DNA of 8,067 bases from Oceanospirillales bacterium (GTDB lineage Bacteria; Pseudomonadota; Gammaproteobacteria; Xanthomonadales; SZUA-36). Of this stretch, positions 1-7,500 are shown one piece after another. How positions within the stretch are numbered: the first letter of the stretch is position 1; each line of letters begins with the position of its first letter. The DNA lies in assembly GCA_003232965.1 (NCBI GenBank), contig QIKG01000176.1:1-8067 (forward strand), given 5' to 3'. Below the pieces are notes generated by a model that was not told the origin of the DNA, made no database searches, and was given only the letters and a program-made list of their open reading frames with translations. Made by a program: the position numbers and the translations under genes.

Positions 1-140
1 TTTAATTTGGTAAAGTGAAAAATAGTTATGATGATAGCGTGGCAAAATCATCGTAAAAACACCGAATCGTATGATAGTTAATTTGGGAAAAGTTACGGGG
101 GGAGAGTGGACGGCTACACTTAACTTAGTATTCCGTGCAT
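1..140. other. AT-rich flank with no gene seen
   Basis: This stretch lies downstream of the amidohydrolase stop. No ORF of note, RNA gene or clear terminator is visible. A near-repeat TAATTTGG(T/G)AAA(A)GT occurs at 3-16 and 79-93, and a weak GATGAT/ATCATC inverted pair lies near 31-55. Neither is convincing as a functional site. Confidence 0.5.
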
Positions 141-1829
141 TCAAAGTTGGGTGTCGCAGGCATCGCCAATACCGTCAGAATCGCCGTCAGCTTGTAGGAA
201 GTTATCAACGGGGCGTGGTGGGTTGAAAATCGAAGGGCAGTTATCGGTAACATTTGAGACTCCATCACCATCGCTGTCGTTAGGCGTTGGAATTCCTGTA
301 TAGACTATGCCATCGCCTTCGTTGCGCGCCGGTATACAGGTAGGTTCGCCAGCAGGTGGGCCACCACAAGAGTATATTGGTTGAAAACCTGAGGTTTCGT
401 TGACTAATTGAGCGTAGGTGAAACCTGTTTCGCCGATAACACAAAGTCTGCGATTGGCCATGCAGTCACCAGCCACTGTGTCGCCCATCAGATCACAGGC
501 ACCGGGGACGTCGCTGAGAGCCTCGACGACTGGCGCGTCCCCGAATAAGGGTTCACCTGCTTTTAGAACCAAAACTACATCTTCCTGCTGAGCTTCTACA
601 GCTGCTGCAAAATTGGAATTGACGCTGGCGTCAAATAGAGTCAGATCGGCCAGAAATCCAGGCGCAATTTTACCTACTTTGTTTCCTACACCTGCAGCAG
701 TGGCGGCATCGCTGGTAGCCATCTTGAGCAGATCCTGATTTGAAAAGTAGCTATCGAGTCCAGTCAGGTTGTGTTCCAGAGCACATGAGAATTCACGTAA
801 CATATTCATCGACCCAGTTACACCCCAATCAGTGCCCAGCACCAAGTTTACTCCCTGGCTCGCAAGCATGGTTGCCGGTACGGTCATCCCGTAAAGCATA
901 ATGTTACTGCGTGGTGACCACACGACTACCGCACGAGCAGCTACAAGTGACGGTATATCATCAGCAGTCATGGCAATGCCGTGCACAACGGAGGGTCCTG
1001 GCAGAGCAGCATCAATGCCTTGCAGAGCAGTTGATGAACACAGCCATTCATTGCGAGCGGCTGTGTTTATACCCACAGCGATGTGTGCAGAATAGACTTC
1101 GCTTGTGTTCGGGCTCACCGAGTTGCTATAGTCACAGCCTGAGGTAATTAAGGTTCCATCGGCATCACCAAGTGGAAACGTATTAATATCCAAATCTGGA
1201 CCATCGAGGCCATCCCGATTTAAACTACGGTCAAGGTTACGCACAAGACCTATTGAACTACCAGAGCCAATCATACTCGTTGCGCCTCCCAGCAAATGAC
1301 GTAATTCGCCCCAAATCTTCGCTTCGGTGCTACTGGTTGAGGACGTGCTGATCCTACTATGGCCCCTGTCGCCCGTTCGCCAATCATGCCGGTGATCGTA
1401 TCGCTCTGTTCCAGTGTCAACTGGGCCTGCTTGAAAGCTCTGGTGCTCATGGGAGTTGATGAGCCCGGGAGTCGTCAGAATCTCGGGGCAGTTCATTGTG
1501 GTTGCAGTGTCATACCCATTAAACCCCGAACAATCGCATGCAGAGCATCGAATTGTTCCTGTCTCATCGATGAGCAGTTCAGCATTTCTATAAATGGTGT
1601 TCGGAGTAGCGATATGTGAACGAATCAGGAGGTTTCCGTCGCCTTGCTCCACCTCGCATCTTCCACTGACAGGGTCGCTGGGTTTTAAAGGGCAAGAAAC
1701 GATACTTGGGATATCTTCAAAACTATCTGAAAACAAACCAACATCCGCCGCGGCGACTGCATGACCGGAATAAGCGGCAACGATGAATATAAACGCCATC
1801 GCGGCAAGACAAAAGAACTTGGCGAGCAT
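141..1829 (-). CDS. Exported TIM-barrel amidohydrolase with C-terminal thrombospondin type 3 tail
   Basis: A 562-residue metal-dependent hydrolase of the amidohydrolase superfamily, probably acting outside the cytoplasm; substrate unknown. Residues 1 to about 28 form a signal peptide: Lys, a long hydrophobic run, then an AVAA cleavage region. Numbered from the ATG at 1829, the metal and catalytic set is complete: HEH at 127-129 after TTPGLINS, His249 in YSAHIAVG, His283 in VVHGIAM, and Asp334 in LGTDWGVTGS. WSPRSNIMLYG (304-314) and the late GKIAPGFLADLTLFD block fit the chlorohydrolase/cytosine-deaminase-like branch. About 17 cysteines, including a CSACDC cluster near 95-100, suggest disulfides in an exported protein. 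Residues 518-562 are Asp-rich thrombospondin type 3 repeats. An ATG 15 nt upstream is less likely because it overlaps the Shine-Dalgarno. Family assignment is secure; substrate class (deamination, dechlorination or amide hydrolysis) cannot be read from sequence. Confidence 0.92.
   Translation of the reverse strand: MLAKFFCLAAMAFIFIVAAYSGHAVAAADVGLFSDSFEDIPSIVSCPLKPSDPVSGRCEVEQGDGNLLIRSHIATPNTIYRNAELLIDETGTIRCSACDCSGFNGYDTATTMNCPEILTTPGLINSHEHQSFQAGPVDTGTERYDHRHDWRTGDRGHSRISTSSTSSTEAKIWGELRHLLGGATSMIGSGSSIGLVRNLDRSLNRDGLDGPDLDINTFPLGDADGTLITSGCDYSNSVSPNTSEVYSAHIAVGINTAARNEWLCSSTALQGIDAALPGPSVVHGIAMTADDIPSLVAARAVVVWSPRSNIMLYGMTVPATMLASQGVNLVLGTDWGVTGSMNMLREFSCALEHNLTGLDSYFSNQDLLKMATSDAATAAGVGNKVGKIAPGFLADLTLFDASVNSNFAAAVEAQQEDVVLVLKAGEPLFGDAPVVEALSDVPGACDLMGDTVAGDCMANRRLCVIGETGFTYAQLVNETSGFQPIYSCGGPPAGEPTCIPARNEGDGIVYTGIPTPNDSDGDGVSNVTDNCPSIFNPPRPVDNFLQADGDSDGIGDACDTQL
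144..275 (-). other. Thrombospondin type 3 calcium-binding repeats (C-terminal tail of the amidohydrolase)
   Basis: The last 44 residues contain NDSDGDGVSNVTDNCPSIF and, at the very end, ADGDSDGIGDACDTQL. These match the alternating DxDGDG ... DNCP ... NP ... GDACD pattern of thrombospondin type 3 repeats, which bind calcium. Between NP and QAD there is an extra stretch of about eight residues (PRPVDNFL) compared with the usual short NPxQxD linker. The protein ends right after the repeat: no transmembrane segment or recognisable C-terminal sorting tail follows, so release or retention by another route is implied. Confidence 0.85.
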
Positions 1830-1837
1830 AGGTGATT

Positions 1838-1842
1838 CCTCC
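1838..1842 (-). promoter_or_regulatory. Shine-Dalgarno GGAGG that sets the amidohydrolase start at 1829
   Basis: On the minus strand the sequence is ATGGAGGAATCACCTATG. GGAGG (1842..1838) is followed by an 8-nt spacer and then the ATG at 1829, which is ideal spacing. The upstream in-frame ATG at 1844 shares its last base with this motif and has no Shine-Dalgarno of its own. The 1829 start also puts a Lys within the first few residues, directly before the hydrophobic signal core. Confidence 0.8.
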
Positions 1843-1870
1843 ATTTTATACGATATAGAACAATTGCTTA

Positions 1871-1876
1871 ATTATG
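1871..1876 (-). promoter_or_regulatory. Possible -10 element upstream of the amidohydrolase gene
   Basis: CATAAT on the minus strand matches five of six bases of the TATAAT consensus and lies about 30 nt before the Shine-Dalgarno. The -35 position would fall inside the 9-bp tandem repeat and shows no good TTGACA match, so if used it would depend on an extended context or an activator. TATAAA at 1850..1845 is too close to the ribosome binding site to serve as a -10. Tentative. Confidence 0.22.
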
Positions 1877-1904
1877 CCACAGAGGCCACAGAGGCCACAG
1901 AGGC
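1876..1904. repeat. Tandem repeat, three copies of GCCACAGAG
   Basis: Three exact, contiguous 9-bp copies (1876-1884, 1885-1893, 1894-1902) are followed by GC, the start of a fourth. They sit in the gap directly upstream of the amidohydrolase gene, covering the region where its -35 element would be expected. No variation between copies is seen. Confidence 0.9.
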
Positions 1905-1910
1905 GACTGT

Positions 1911-1931
1911 CCCGGCTATTCCCCGGCTATT
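1911..1931. repeat. Direct repeat pair CCCGGCTATT in the intergenic gap
   Basis: CCCGGCTATT occurs at 1911-1920 and again at 1922-1931, separated by a single C, making an 11-bp period present about twice. It lies a few bases from the GCCACAGAG array and may have arisen by the same slippage-prone process. Confidence 0.75.
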
Positions 1932-1993
1932 TCCGTTCTGCCAGATATATGCAGCAGATGATATTTGCCACGGCCAACAACTGTGTGCCTGTC

Positions 1994-2025
1994 CCGTCGT
2001 TGCCGTCGTTGTTTTCCCGTCGTTG
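1994..2025. repeat. Three copies of CCGTCGTTG after the RHS stop codon
   Basis: Exact copies of CCGTCGTTG lie at 1994-2002, 2003-2011 and 2017-2025. The first two are contiguous; the third follows a TTTTC spacer. The cluster is about 25 nt downstream of the RHS stop codon (2050). It is not an inverted repeat and does not form an obvious terminator hairpin. Confidence 0.85.
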
Positions 2026-2049
2026 TTTCCTTAACGCTCTATGATTACG

Positions 2050-2727
2050 TTACTGAAGCGGAATTGTAAAGCCAAATGCATAGCCACTAACTGGCGATTT
2101 TTGACTACTATTATACTTTATTTCAATTGCTTTCCAACTCAACTCACCAACACTGAATTTACTTGTCGTTACTTCTTTATCATCGGATCCAAAACCAAGT
2201 TTGAGGCTTGCAGAAGCACTGCCTGCACCGAATAGATTCCATTTATCGACCCCCGTCTCAACACCCACCTCTACTCCAACAGATAATGTTGCGAATTTTA
2301 AACCGCATGCTGTGAATTCGTGCAAATCGAAATCCTTACCCACTCCACCAGAAGCTTTAATACCTGAATTTGAAGCCTCAATTGTAAGGGAGTTCTTCAC
2401 CTGCCCATTATCAATTTCCAGTTTTATCGCCATACCATTTTCGGCGAACTTAGGATCAATTTCAAGACCCAGGGAAGCTCCATCGCCTAACCCAAACTCA
2501 ACATTAATCTTATCCAGGAAAGTACCTTCTACATTTGCTGGTGTTTGAACAATTTTTGATAGCGCTGCAAACCCAACGACAGCTATTTGAGATACCGCAC
2601 TTATGGTGTTGACAACGTTGACCGCACCTTTCGCTCTGCAAAAAGTTTTGGTGAATGATAAAGCACTCTTCGCCTTAGCCAGGCCACTTGATATGGACTG
2701 TACAATGCTATTTTCCGCTAATGAGAA
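2050..2727 (-). other. RHS C-terminal variable tail, 225 residues, function unknown
   Basis: After DPLGL the tail has three parts. First come about 30 polar/amphipathic residues. Next is a hydrophobic stretch, roughly NVVNTISAVSQIAVVGFAALSKIV (residues 524-547 of the piece counted from 4188). Last are about 160 residues that read as alternating beta strands rich in Gly, Ser and Val, for example KINVEFGLGDGASLGLEID, LSVGVEVGVETGV and ASASLKLGFG, ending YAFGFTIPLQ. I do not recognise a nuclease, deaminase, ADP-ribosyltransferase or peptidase motif. Only two cysteines and few candidate catalytic His residues are present. It may be a membrane-active or beta-barrel-like effector, or a structural tail; neither is proven. 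Confidence 0.6.
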
Positions 2728-4254
2728 TAGCCCGAGGGGATCAGCGAAATTAATCGGATCTGCGCCAGCATACAGATAGGAATGCATGGAGCTTGGGTTT
2801 CTGCGATCACCCTTGTAAAAATCCTGGGATATAAACCCGCCACTTACCGGGTCATACTGACGCGCGCGTAGATTATAGTTTCCAGTAACAGTATCCAGGC
2901 GTTCTCCACTATAAGCGTAACGATTGTCAGTCACACCACTGCTCGTGTGCATCTTCCCGTAAGGCTGATAGCTGTAACGATCCGTTACCGTATTAGCAGT
3001 ATTGGTTAACATCCGGATACTACCGTGTTGATCTTCAGAATAGAAGCTGTTCACAGCAGCCCTGCGCTGCCCAAGAATTTGCAATCCATAGGTATAGCTG
3101 ACAAGGCCCTGTCCGTTCACATCCAATTCTTTTACGACCTGGGAATATCCGCTAGGATTACGCTGGTCGAACATAAACCGGGTCTCTACCCCGTTGATAT
3201 TTTCGCTGACCCGCTGACCATCAATATCATATTCATAGGCAACCGTGCCACCGGGATAAGTAACCCCGGTCATGCGCTTAAAGCTATCCCATTGATATGT
3301 CAACACTTCCCCATTAACTGTACTACCAATCCGGTTCCCACGCAGATCATATGAATATAGATCAGCACCACGGAATATCAGTCGATTATTGCTATCAAAC
3401 CCAGAAATAGTTTCGATGCCATCAATTACATCGCGGATGCGATTTCCAACGATATCGTATTCATATGCATGCTGATACGGTTGTGGTCCCGTGCGCTCTG
3501 CAGATATCAGTCGACCCAGATTATCGTATTGATATAGTTCCTGTGAGCCATCAAGTTCCGCAATGGTTAGTCGTCTCCCATCGGCCTGGTAGCTGGATAA
3601 AAACGATTCGAGAATTACACCATTCATATCGCTGTGGGTGAGTTCGGTCATCCTTCCCCTAAGGTTATAAAGCATATCGACTTTAATACCATTCGGGAGT
3701 GTTTTCTGCACTGGGTTACCTACTGGATCATAAGCATAGGTTGTTAAGCCGATCTGGCTGGAAACAGTAGCCAGGCGGCTATTGGCATCATAGGTATAAC
3801 TGACCACATCTCCATCAGCGGTCATTTGACTGATTCTCTGATTTACATCATATTCATATTTGATCTGACTGCCCAATGGGCCGGTTATGCTCTTCAATAA
3901 GCCATTGGTAAAGTAGCTATATTGTGTAGTGCCACGAGAATCTATTGTACTCAAGCGGGCACCATTTTGATTATAACTGATCGCTTCCATTTCACCAGTA
4001 GAGGATGACCGCTGTGTTAGCCTACCATTCAGGTCGTAGCTAAAATTGGTCAAAGTACCATCACTCTCAGTAACACCAATTAACTGGCCTACAGAGTCGT
4101 AGTCCGACAGGGTAATGCTACCATCCGGTAGTTGTTCTCGTATAAGTCTGCCAGCATCATCATAATCAAACAGGGTGACTCGCCCCAACGCATCTATCTG
4201 CCTGTTAAGGTTATTTAATGAGTCGTAAATATAGCTGGTTGTCGGCCGGGGATC
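2050..4254 (-). CDS. RHS protein, C-terminal piece: YD repeats, RHS core and variable tail
   Basis: Coherent reading resumes near 4254 with DPRPTTSYIYDSLNNLNRQIDALGRVTLFDYDDAG, in the same frame as the N-terminal piece. About 16 YD repeats follow, then the conserved RHS core: YSEDQHGSIRML (near 3045), YQPYGKMHTSSG, YAYSGERLDTVTGNYNLRARQYDPVSGGFISQD, SYLYAGADPINFADPLGL. The core closes the YD shell, and its DPxGL end is the known self-cleavage region of RHS proteins. Beyond it are 225 residues of variable tail to a TAA at 2052..2050. The nearest common start codon, TTG at 4188, lies in a repeat without a ribosome binding site, so the piece is probably not translated on its own. No immunity-like gene follows on the same strand. 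Confidence 0.88.
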   Translation of the reverse strand, partial: DPRPTTSYIYDSLNNLNRQIDALGRVTLFDYDDAGRLIREQLPDGSITLSDYDSVGQLIGVTESDGTLTNFSYDLNGRLTQRSSSTGEMEAISYNQNGARLSTIDSRGTTQYSYFTNGLLKSITGPLGSQIKYEYDVNQRISQMTADGDVVSYTYDANSRLATVSSQIGLTTYAYDPVGNPVQKTLPNGIKVDMLYNLRGRMTELTHSDMNGVILESFLSSYQADGRRLTIAELDGSQELYQYDNLGRLISAERTGPQPYQHAYEYDIVGNRIRDVIDGIETISGFDSNNRLIFRGADLYSYDLRGNRIGSTVNGEVLTYQWDSFKRMTGVTYPGGTVAYEYDIDGQRVSENINGVETRFMFDQRNPSGYSQVVKELDVNGQGLVSYTYGLQILGQRRAAVNSFYSEDQHGSIRMLTNTANTVTDRYSYQPYGKMHTSSGVTDNRYAYSGERLDTVTGNYNLRARQYDPVSGGFISQDFYKGDRRNPSSMHSYLYAGADPINFADPLGLFSLAENSIVQSISSGLAKAKSALSFTKTFCRAKGAVNVVNTISAVSQIAVVGFAALSKIVQTPANVEGTFLDKINVEFGLGDGASLGLEIDPKFAENGMAIKLEIDNGQVKNSLTIEASNSGIKASGGVGKDFDLHEFTACGLKFATLSVGVEVGVETGVDKWNLFGAGSASASLKLGFGSDDKEVTTSKFSVGELSWKAIEIKYNSSQKSPVSGYAFGFTIPLQ
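2728..3048 (-). other. RHS core ending in DPLGL
   Basis: The conserved RHS-associated core spans YSEDQHGSIRM to DPINFADPLGL. RARQYDPVSGGFISQD and SYLYAGADPINFADPLGL are near-consensus. The final DPLGL (2742..2728) corresponds to the self-cleavage region that frees the C-terminal part within the YD shell in studied RHS proteins. The acidic residues expected of an intact core appear present. Confidence 0.88.
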
Positions 4255-4592
4255 ACCACTTGCACCAATCGACCCATGGCGTCATAAACATAATTTATGG
4301 TCTCACCCAATTCATTGGTAACCGAAAGCAACCGGCCTGCAGCATCAACAACTTGTGAAGTCGAAGTGCCATCCGCAGCCTGCCTGCCACTTATCCTGCC
4401 ATTTGAGTCGTACTGGAAAGTCGTACTCCTTCCATTAGGGTCTATTATTTCCAGCGGGCGGCCCAGCTCATCCAGCACCTTGTTAACTGTTGGCCGCATT
4501 GGTGATCCGGTACGTCCGTCGATAACTTCCGGCAACTGAATTTGGGTAATCCGCCCGGCAGAATCCCGCTGGTAATCGGTTCGCTTACCATC
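4215..4592 (-). CDS. RHS protein, middle piece in a shifted frame (YD repeats only)
   Basis: The coherent reading begins at about 4592 with DGKRTDYQRDSAGRITQ and continues through DELGRPLEIIDPNGRSTTF, YDSNGRISGRQAADG, VDAAGRLLSVTNELGE and YDAMGRLVQV before a TAA at 4217..4215. It comprises about four YD repeats with the same spacing as the flanking pieces. A gene caller would start it at TTG 4535, which lies within a repeat and has no evident ribosome binding site. It should be read as part of the RHS gene, not as an independent small protein. It ends in the out-of-frame residues PGRQPAIFTTH after frame is lost near 4256. Confidence 0.8.
   Translation of the reverse strand, partial: DGKRTDYQRDSAGRITQIQLPEVIDGRTGSPMRPTVNKVLDELGRPLEIIDPNGRSTTFQYDSNGRISGRQAADGTSTSQVVDAAGRLLSVTNELGETINYVYDAMGRLVQVVIPGRQPAIFTTH
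4248..4257 (-). other. Frame break 2 in the RHS gene (middle to C-terminal piece)
   Basis: The minus strand reads CAA GTG GTG ATC CCC GGC in the middle frame (QVVIPG). The downstream frame reads GGT GAT CCC CGG CCG ACA (GDPRPT), then TSYIYD. From the GR to the conserved-Gly position there are 20 nt instead of 24, so four nt, or one if this unit is a codon short, are missing. A CCCC run lies at 4251..4248. Confidence 0.65.
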
Positions 4593-4596
4593 TGCT
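4585..4596 (-). other. Frame break 1 in the RHS gene (N-terminal to middle piece)
   Basis: The minus strand reads AGA TTG AGC AGA TGG TAA, giving GRLSRW-stop. One frame over, AGC A GAT GGT AAG CGA ACC continues as DGKRTDYQRD. In most YD repeats of this protein exactly eight residues (24 nt) separate the GR from the next conserved Gly; here only 10 nt do, so about 14 nt appear to be missing. Confidence 0.7.
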
Positions 4597-7500
4597 CAAT
4601 CTTCCTGCGGGAGAGAATACGCGTTGTTCCAGAACTTCACCATTAACCGAGGTAGCTACTCGCCGACCTAACTCGTCATAGAGAACTTCTGTCACTCGAC
4701 CGGTAGCATCTATCATTTTCTTAACATTGCCAAGGGCATCGTATTCATTCAGGATTACGCCACCACTGGCCAAGGTTGTTTTTATCAGAAAACCGTTAGC
4801 GTTAAACTCATAAGTAGTTCGTCTTCCAAGAGCATCAACTAACGCTGTTAAGTTGCCACTGACATCATATTCCCATGACTGAATATTTCCTTCCGGATCC
4901 TCCCTGTTCAACAGTCGATTATTGTTATCATAAGTAAAGCGGATAACTTTCGGTGGGTTTGCACTACCCACTTCGATCAATCGACTCTCAAGTAGGTTAC
5001 CGTTCAGGTCATAACTAAGTTCTGACCGTCCCAGCAAATCACCACCTGAGTTAAAGCGCTCCTCGGCGATAACCAAACCTGCCGGATTGTAAATCATCAC
5101 TGTACGATCACCCAGTGGATCGGTAATTTCAGTCAACCGACCGGACGTGTCATATTGAAATGCCTGATCGACTGCGCCGGGGCCATCAACTGCCACCGGG
5201 TTGCCTCGGGCATCATTATCAAACATGCGTACATAGCCAAAGGCATCAGTAACACTAAGCAAGTCATCTGAATTGTTATATTGGGAATTTGTTGTTAGTG
5301 CCAAACCAGCCGGGTCAACGACAACCTGGGTGACCCGTGAACCATCAAAGTTTCTCTCCACTCTCAAACCATCAGCATCAACTACAACAGTTTCATTGCC
5401 TTCAATATCATATTCAAAAATGTTTTCTACTACTGTTAAGGAACCATCTATCGTTACCATGGTGCTGTTTCTAGTAACATTCCCATCTGGGTTATATTCA
5501 ACCACCATTTGGGTACCGTCTGGATTGGTCGTAGTTACCGTGCCTGCCGCAAGATTATAACTAAATGTTGTGCGATTTCCCTCAGCATCTTCGGTGGCAA
5601 TTCTACGTCCTTCTGCATCGTACTCGTTACGAACCATGGGATGACCCAAGGGGTCTTCTATTCGGATCAGTAAGTGCTTATAGTCATAAAACATTCGCGT
5701 GACAGCACCATTATTATCAATATGCTCAATTAAATCACCGCTATCAGAATATCGATAAAACTGAGAGTTTCCCATTGGATCGATCATGCTGGTAATAAAG
5801 TTTCGAGGGTCCCGTATTAGCTGAAGTGTGACACCGGCAGAGTGAGTAATAGCATTAGGGGTAAAGGTAAGCTGATTGCCGTTATTATCAGTAACTGATT
5901 CAAGCCCATCAGCGCCGATTACAAAGATAAAATCATTTTCAGCTGTATATTCAAACAACTGAGGCGCATATTCTGCCAGCGTATTATCATCCAGCAAACT
6001 AACCGGTCCCGGCTGGGGTTCCACAATTAGCAGATTAGTATTATCAAGGCTTTTCAGGCTGCCCAATGCACCCGGCACAGGTATAAAATTACCGCTGAGA
6101 AATGAGAAGGGGATAATCGCAGAAGCCGCCGGACTGGGCTGGAATCCGAACCTTTCTATTCGTCCATTCGGTAGGCGCACACTACAATTGTGTGATTTCG
6201 TCGGCAAAAGACCATAAGCCAGACCTTCTTTAGAAACAAACCAGTTGGACCCAAGCGCGTCGCAGCTAACACTAAAACTCTTGAGACTCATGCTCCAGCC
6301 AACACCGAAATCACCCGGGGTTTTATCACGACTGTCATAGGTGCGCGAAATTTGCACGGGCATACCACCCAAAGGGATACTTAGATCAGTAAATGTCAGA
6401 CTAAAGAGACCCGGTTTAGCTCCGCCCTCAACCGACACTTCAGTCTCAGCAATTGTCATATTGCCTCCGGTATCCATAACCGTAAGCCTGAGCACATAGA
6501 TTCCGTTGACCAATGTTGTCGGATCCAACGTACCTAACACATCATTGCTAACCTGACTTGTACTAGCAGCTATTTCCACAAAATTTAATTCACCGGCGGG
6601 CTTTAAACCGAGTGTATATTTAAGCAAATTACTATCTGTGGCTGTTCCAATGATTTCAATTGGATCATTCACCCTCTCACCACTAACAGGTGCGCTAATC
6701 TCTGCAACTGGCGGCGCAACATCACCGAGTACCCTATCCACTACGGTGATACTAACCGTACCGGATACTACCCCCCTGGATGCGCTAATGACAAATACTC
6801 CTGCTACTGGCGAGCTATACTCAGGGCCGTCCGACCAGTTGGCGATGGTCGTCAGATTCTGACTGGTACCATCTACGAAAATACCGATGGCCTTGAGGCT
6901 GACAGATTGGCTGGTGAGTATGGTCGAATCACCTGGCAGCACCAGGATATTCGATAACACCAGATTGCCGTCAATTCCGTCACAGTCCTGGTCTATGCCG
7001 TCACCAGGAATATCGTTAGCACCAGGGAAAATTGTGTTGTCATTATCATTGCAGTCACCCTGGTTCTCGGTGAATCCATCCGTGTCATCATCAATATCTT
7101 CCGGGGCGGGACCAAGCGAGAGAATAAGGTCAACTTTACTACCAAATTCAGCCACCGCACCGGCGATTGGGGTTTGTGAGCTGACTGCACCCGCTGGAAT
7201 TGATGGGTGGTTAGCTGTCTGGCTTCGACCAACCAGCAGGTTGGCAGTGCTCAGAGTGGTTGTGGCAGTGGCCTCTGGTTGGCCAATAAGGTCTGGTACT
7301 TCAACCGGGTCGCCCACCAGCAATGTATAGCTCTGCGGTGTGGAAAATCCAATTGTGTCGGATGCCAGAATGAACACCTGGAAACTCCCCGTCGTACCCG
7401 GCAGCCAATGCACAACACCCGTTGCAGGGTCTATGGTCATGCCCGGTGGCGCCGCTGTGAGGATAAAACTAACGGAATCCCCAGGGTCGGTGTCGACTAC

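Noticed and set aside
31..55. GATGAT/ATCATC hairpin as a terminator of the amidohydrolase gene
   Set aside because: The stem is only about six AT-rich pairs with an 11-base loop and no adjacent U-tract in the right direction.
1876..2025. CRISPR-like array
   Set aside because: Copies are 9-11 bp, contiguous or nearly so, with no unique spacers of regular length and no cas genes.
1783..2034. Plus-strand 83-residue frame spanning the tandem repeats (ATEATEAT protein repeat)
   Set aside because: The repeat protein is simply the 9-bp array translated; the frame begins antisense in the amidohydrolase signal peptide and has no Shine-Dalgarno.
1845..2049. Rho-independent terminator after the RHS gene
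   Set aside because: I found no GC-rich inverted repeat followed by a T-run on the minus strand; the GC-rich elements are direct, not inverted, repeats.
2041..2235. Plus-strand 64-residue frame near the RHS stop as a possible immunity gene
   Set aside because: It is antisense to the RHS tail, on the wrong strand for the usual toxin-immunity order, and has no family features.
4248..4596. Programmed ribosomal frameshifting to join the three RHS pieces
   Set aside because: Neither site has a classical X XXY YYZ heptamer or prfB-like signal, and the repeat spacing shows missing codons, which recoding would not explain. The CCCC run at 4251..4248 could slip but is short.
6993..7232. Minus-strand 79-residue frame inside the RHS N-terminal piece
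   Set aside because: It overlaps the PASTA and MopE-like coding sequence in another frame and shows no domain of its own.
6887..7330. Long plus-strand open frame opposite the PASTA and MopE-like region
   Set aside because: It lies antisense to well-supported domains, has low-complexity Ser/Pro/Val composition and no recognisable motif or ribosome binding site; it is a shadow frame.
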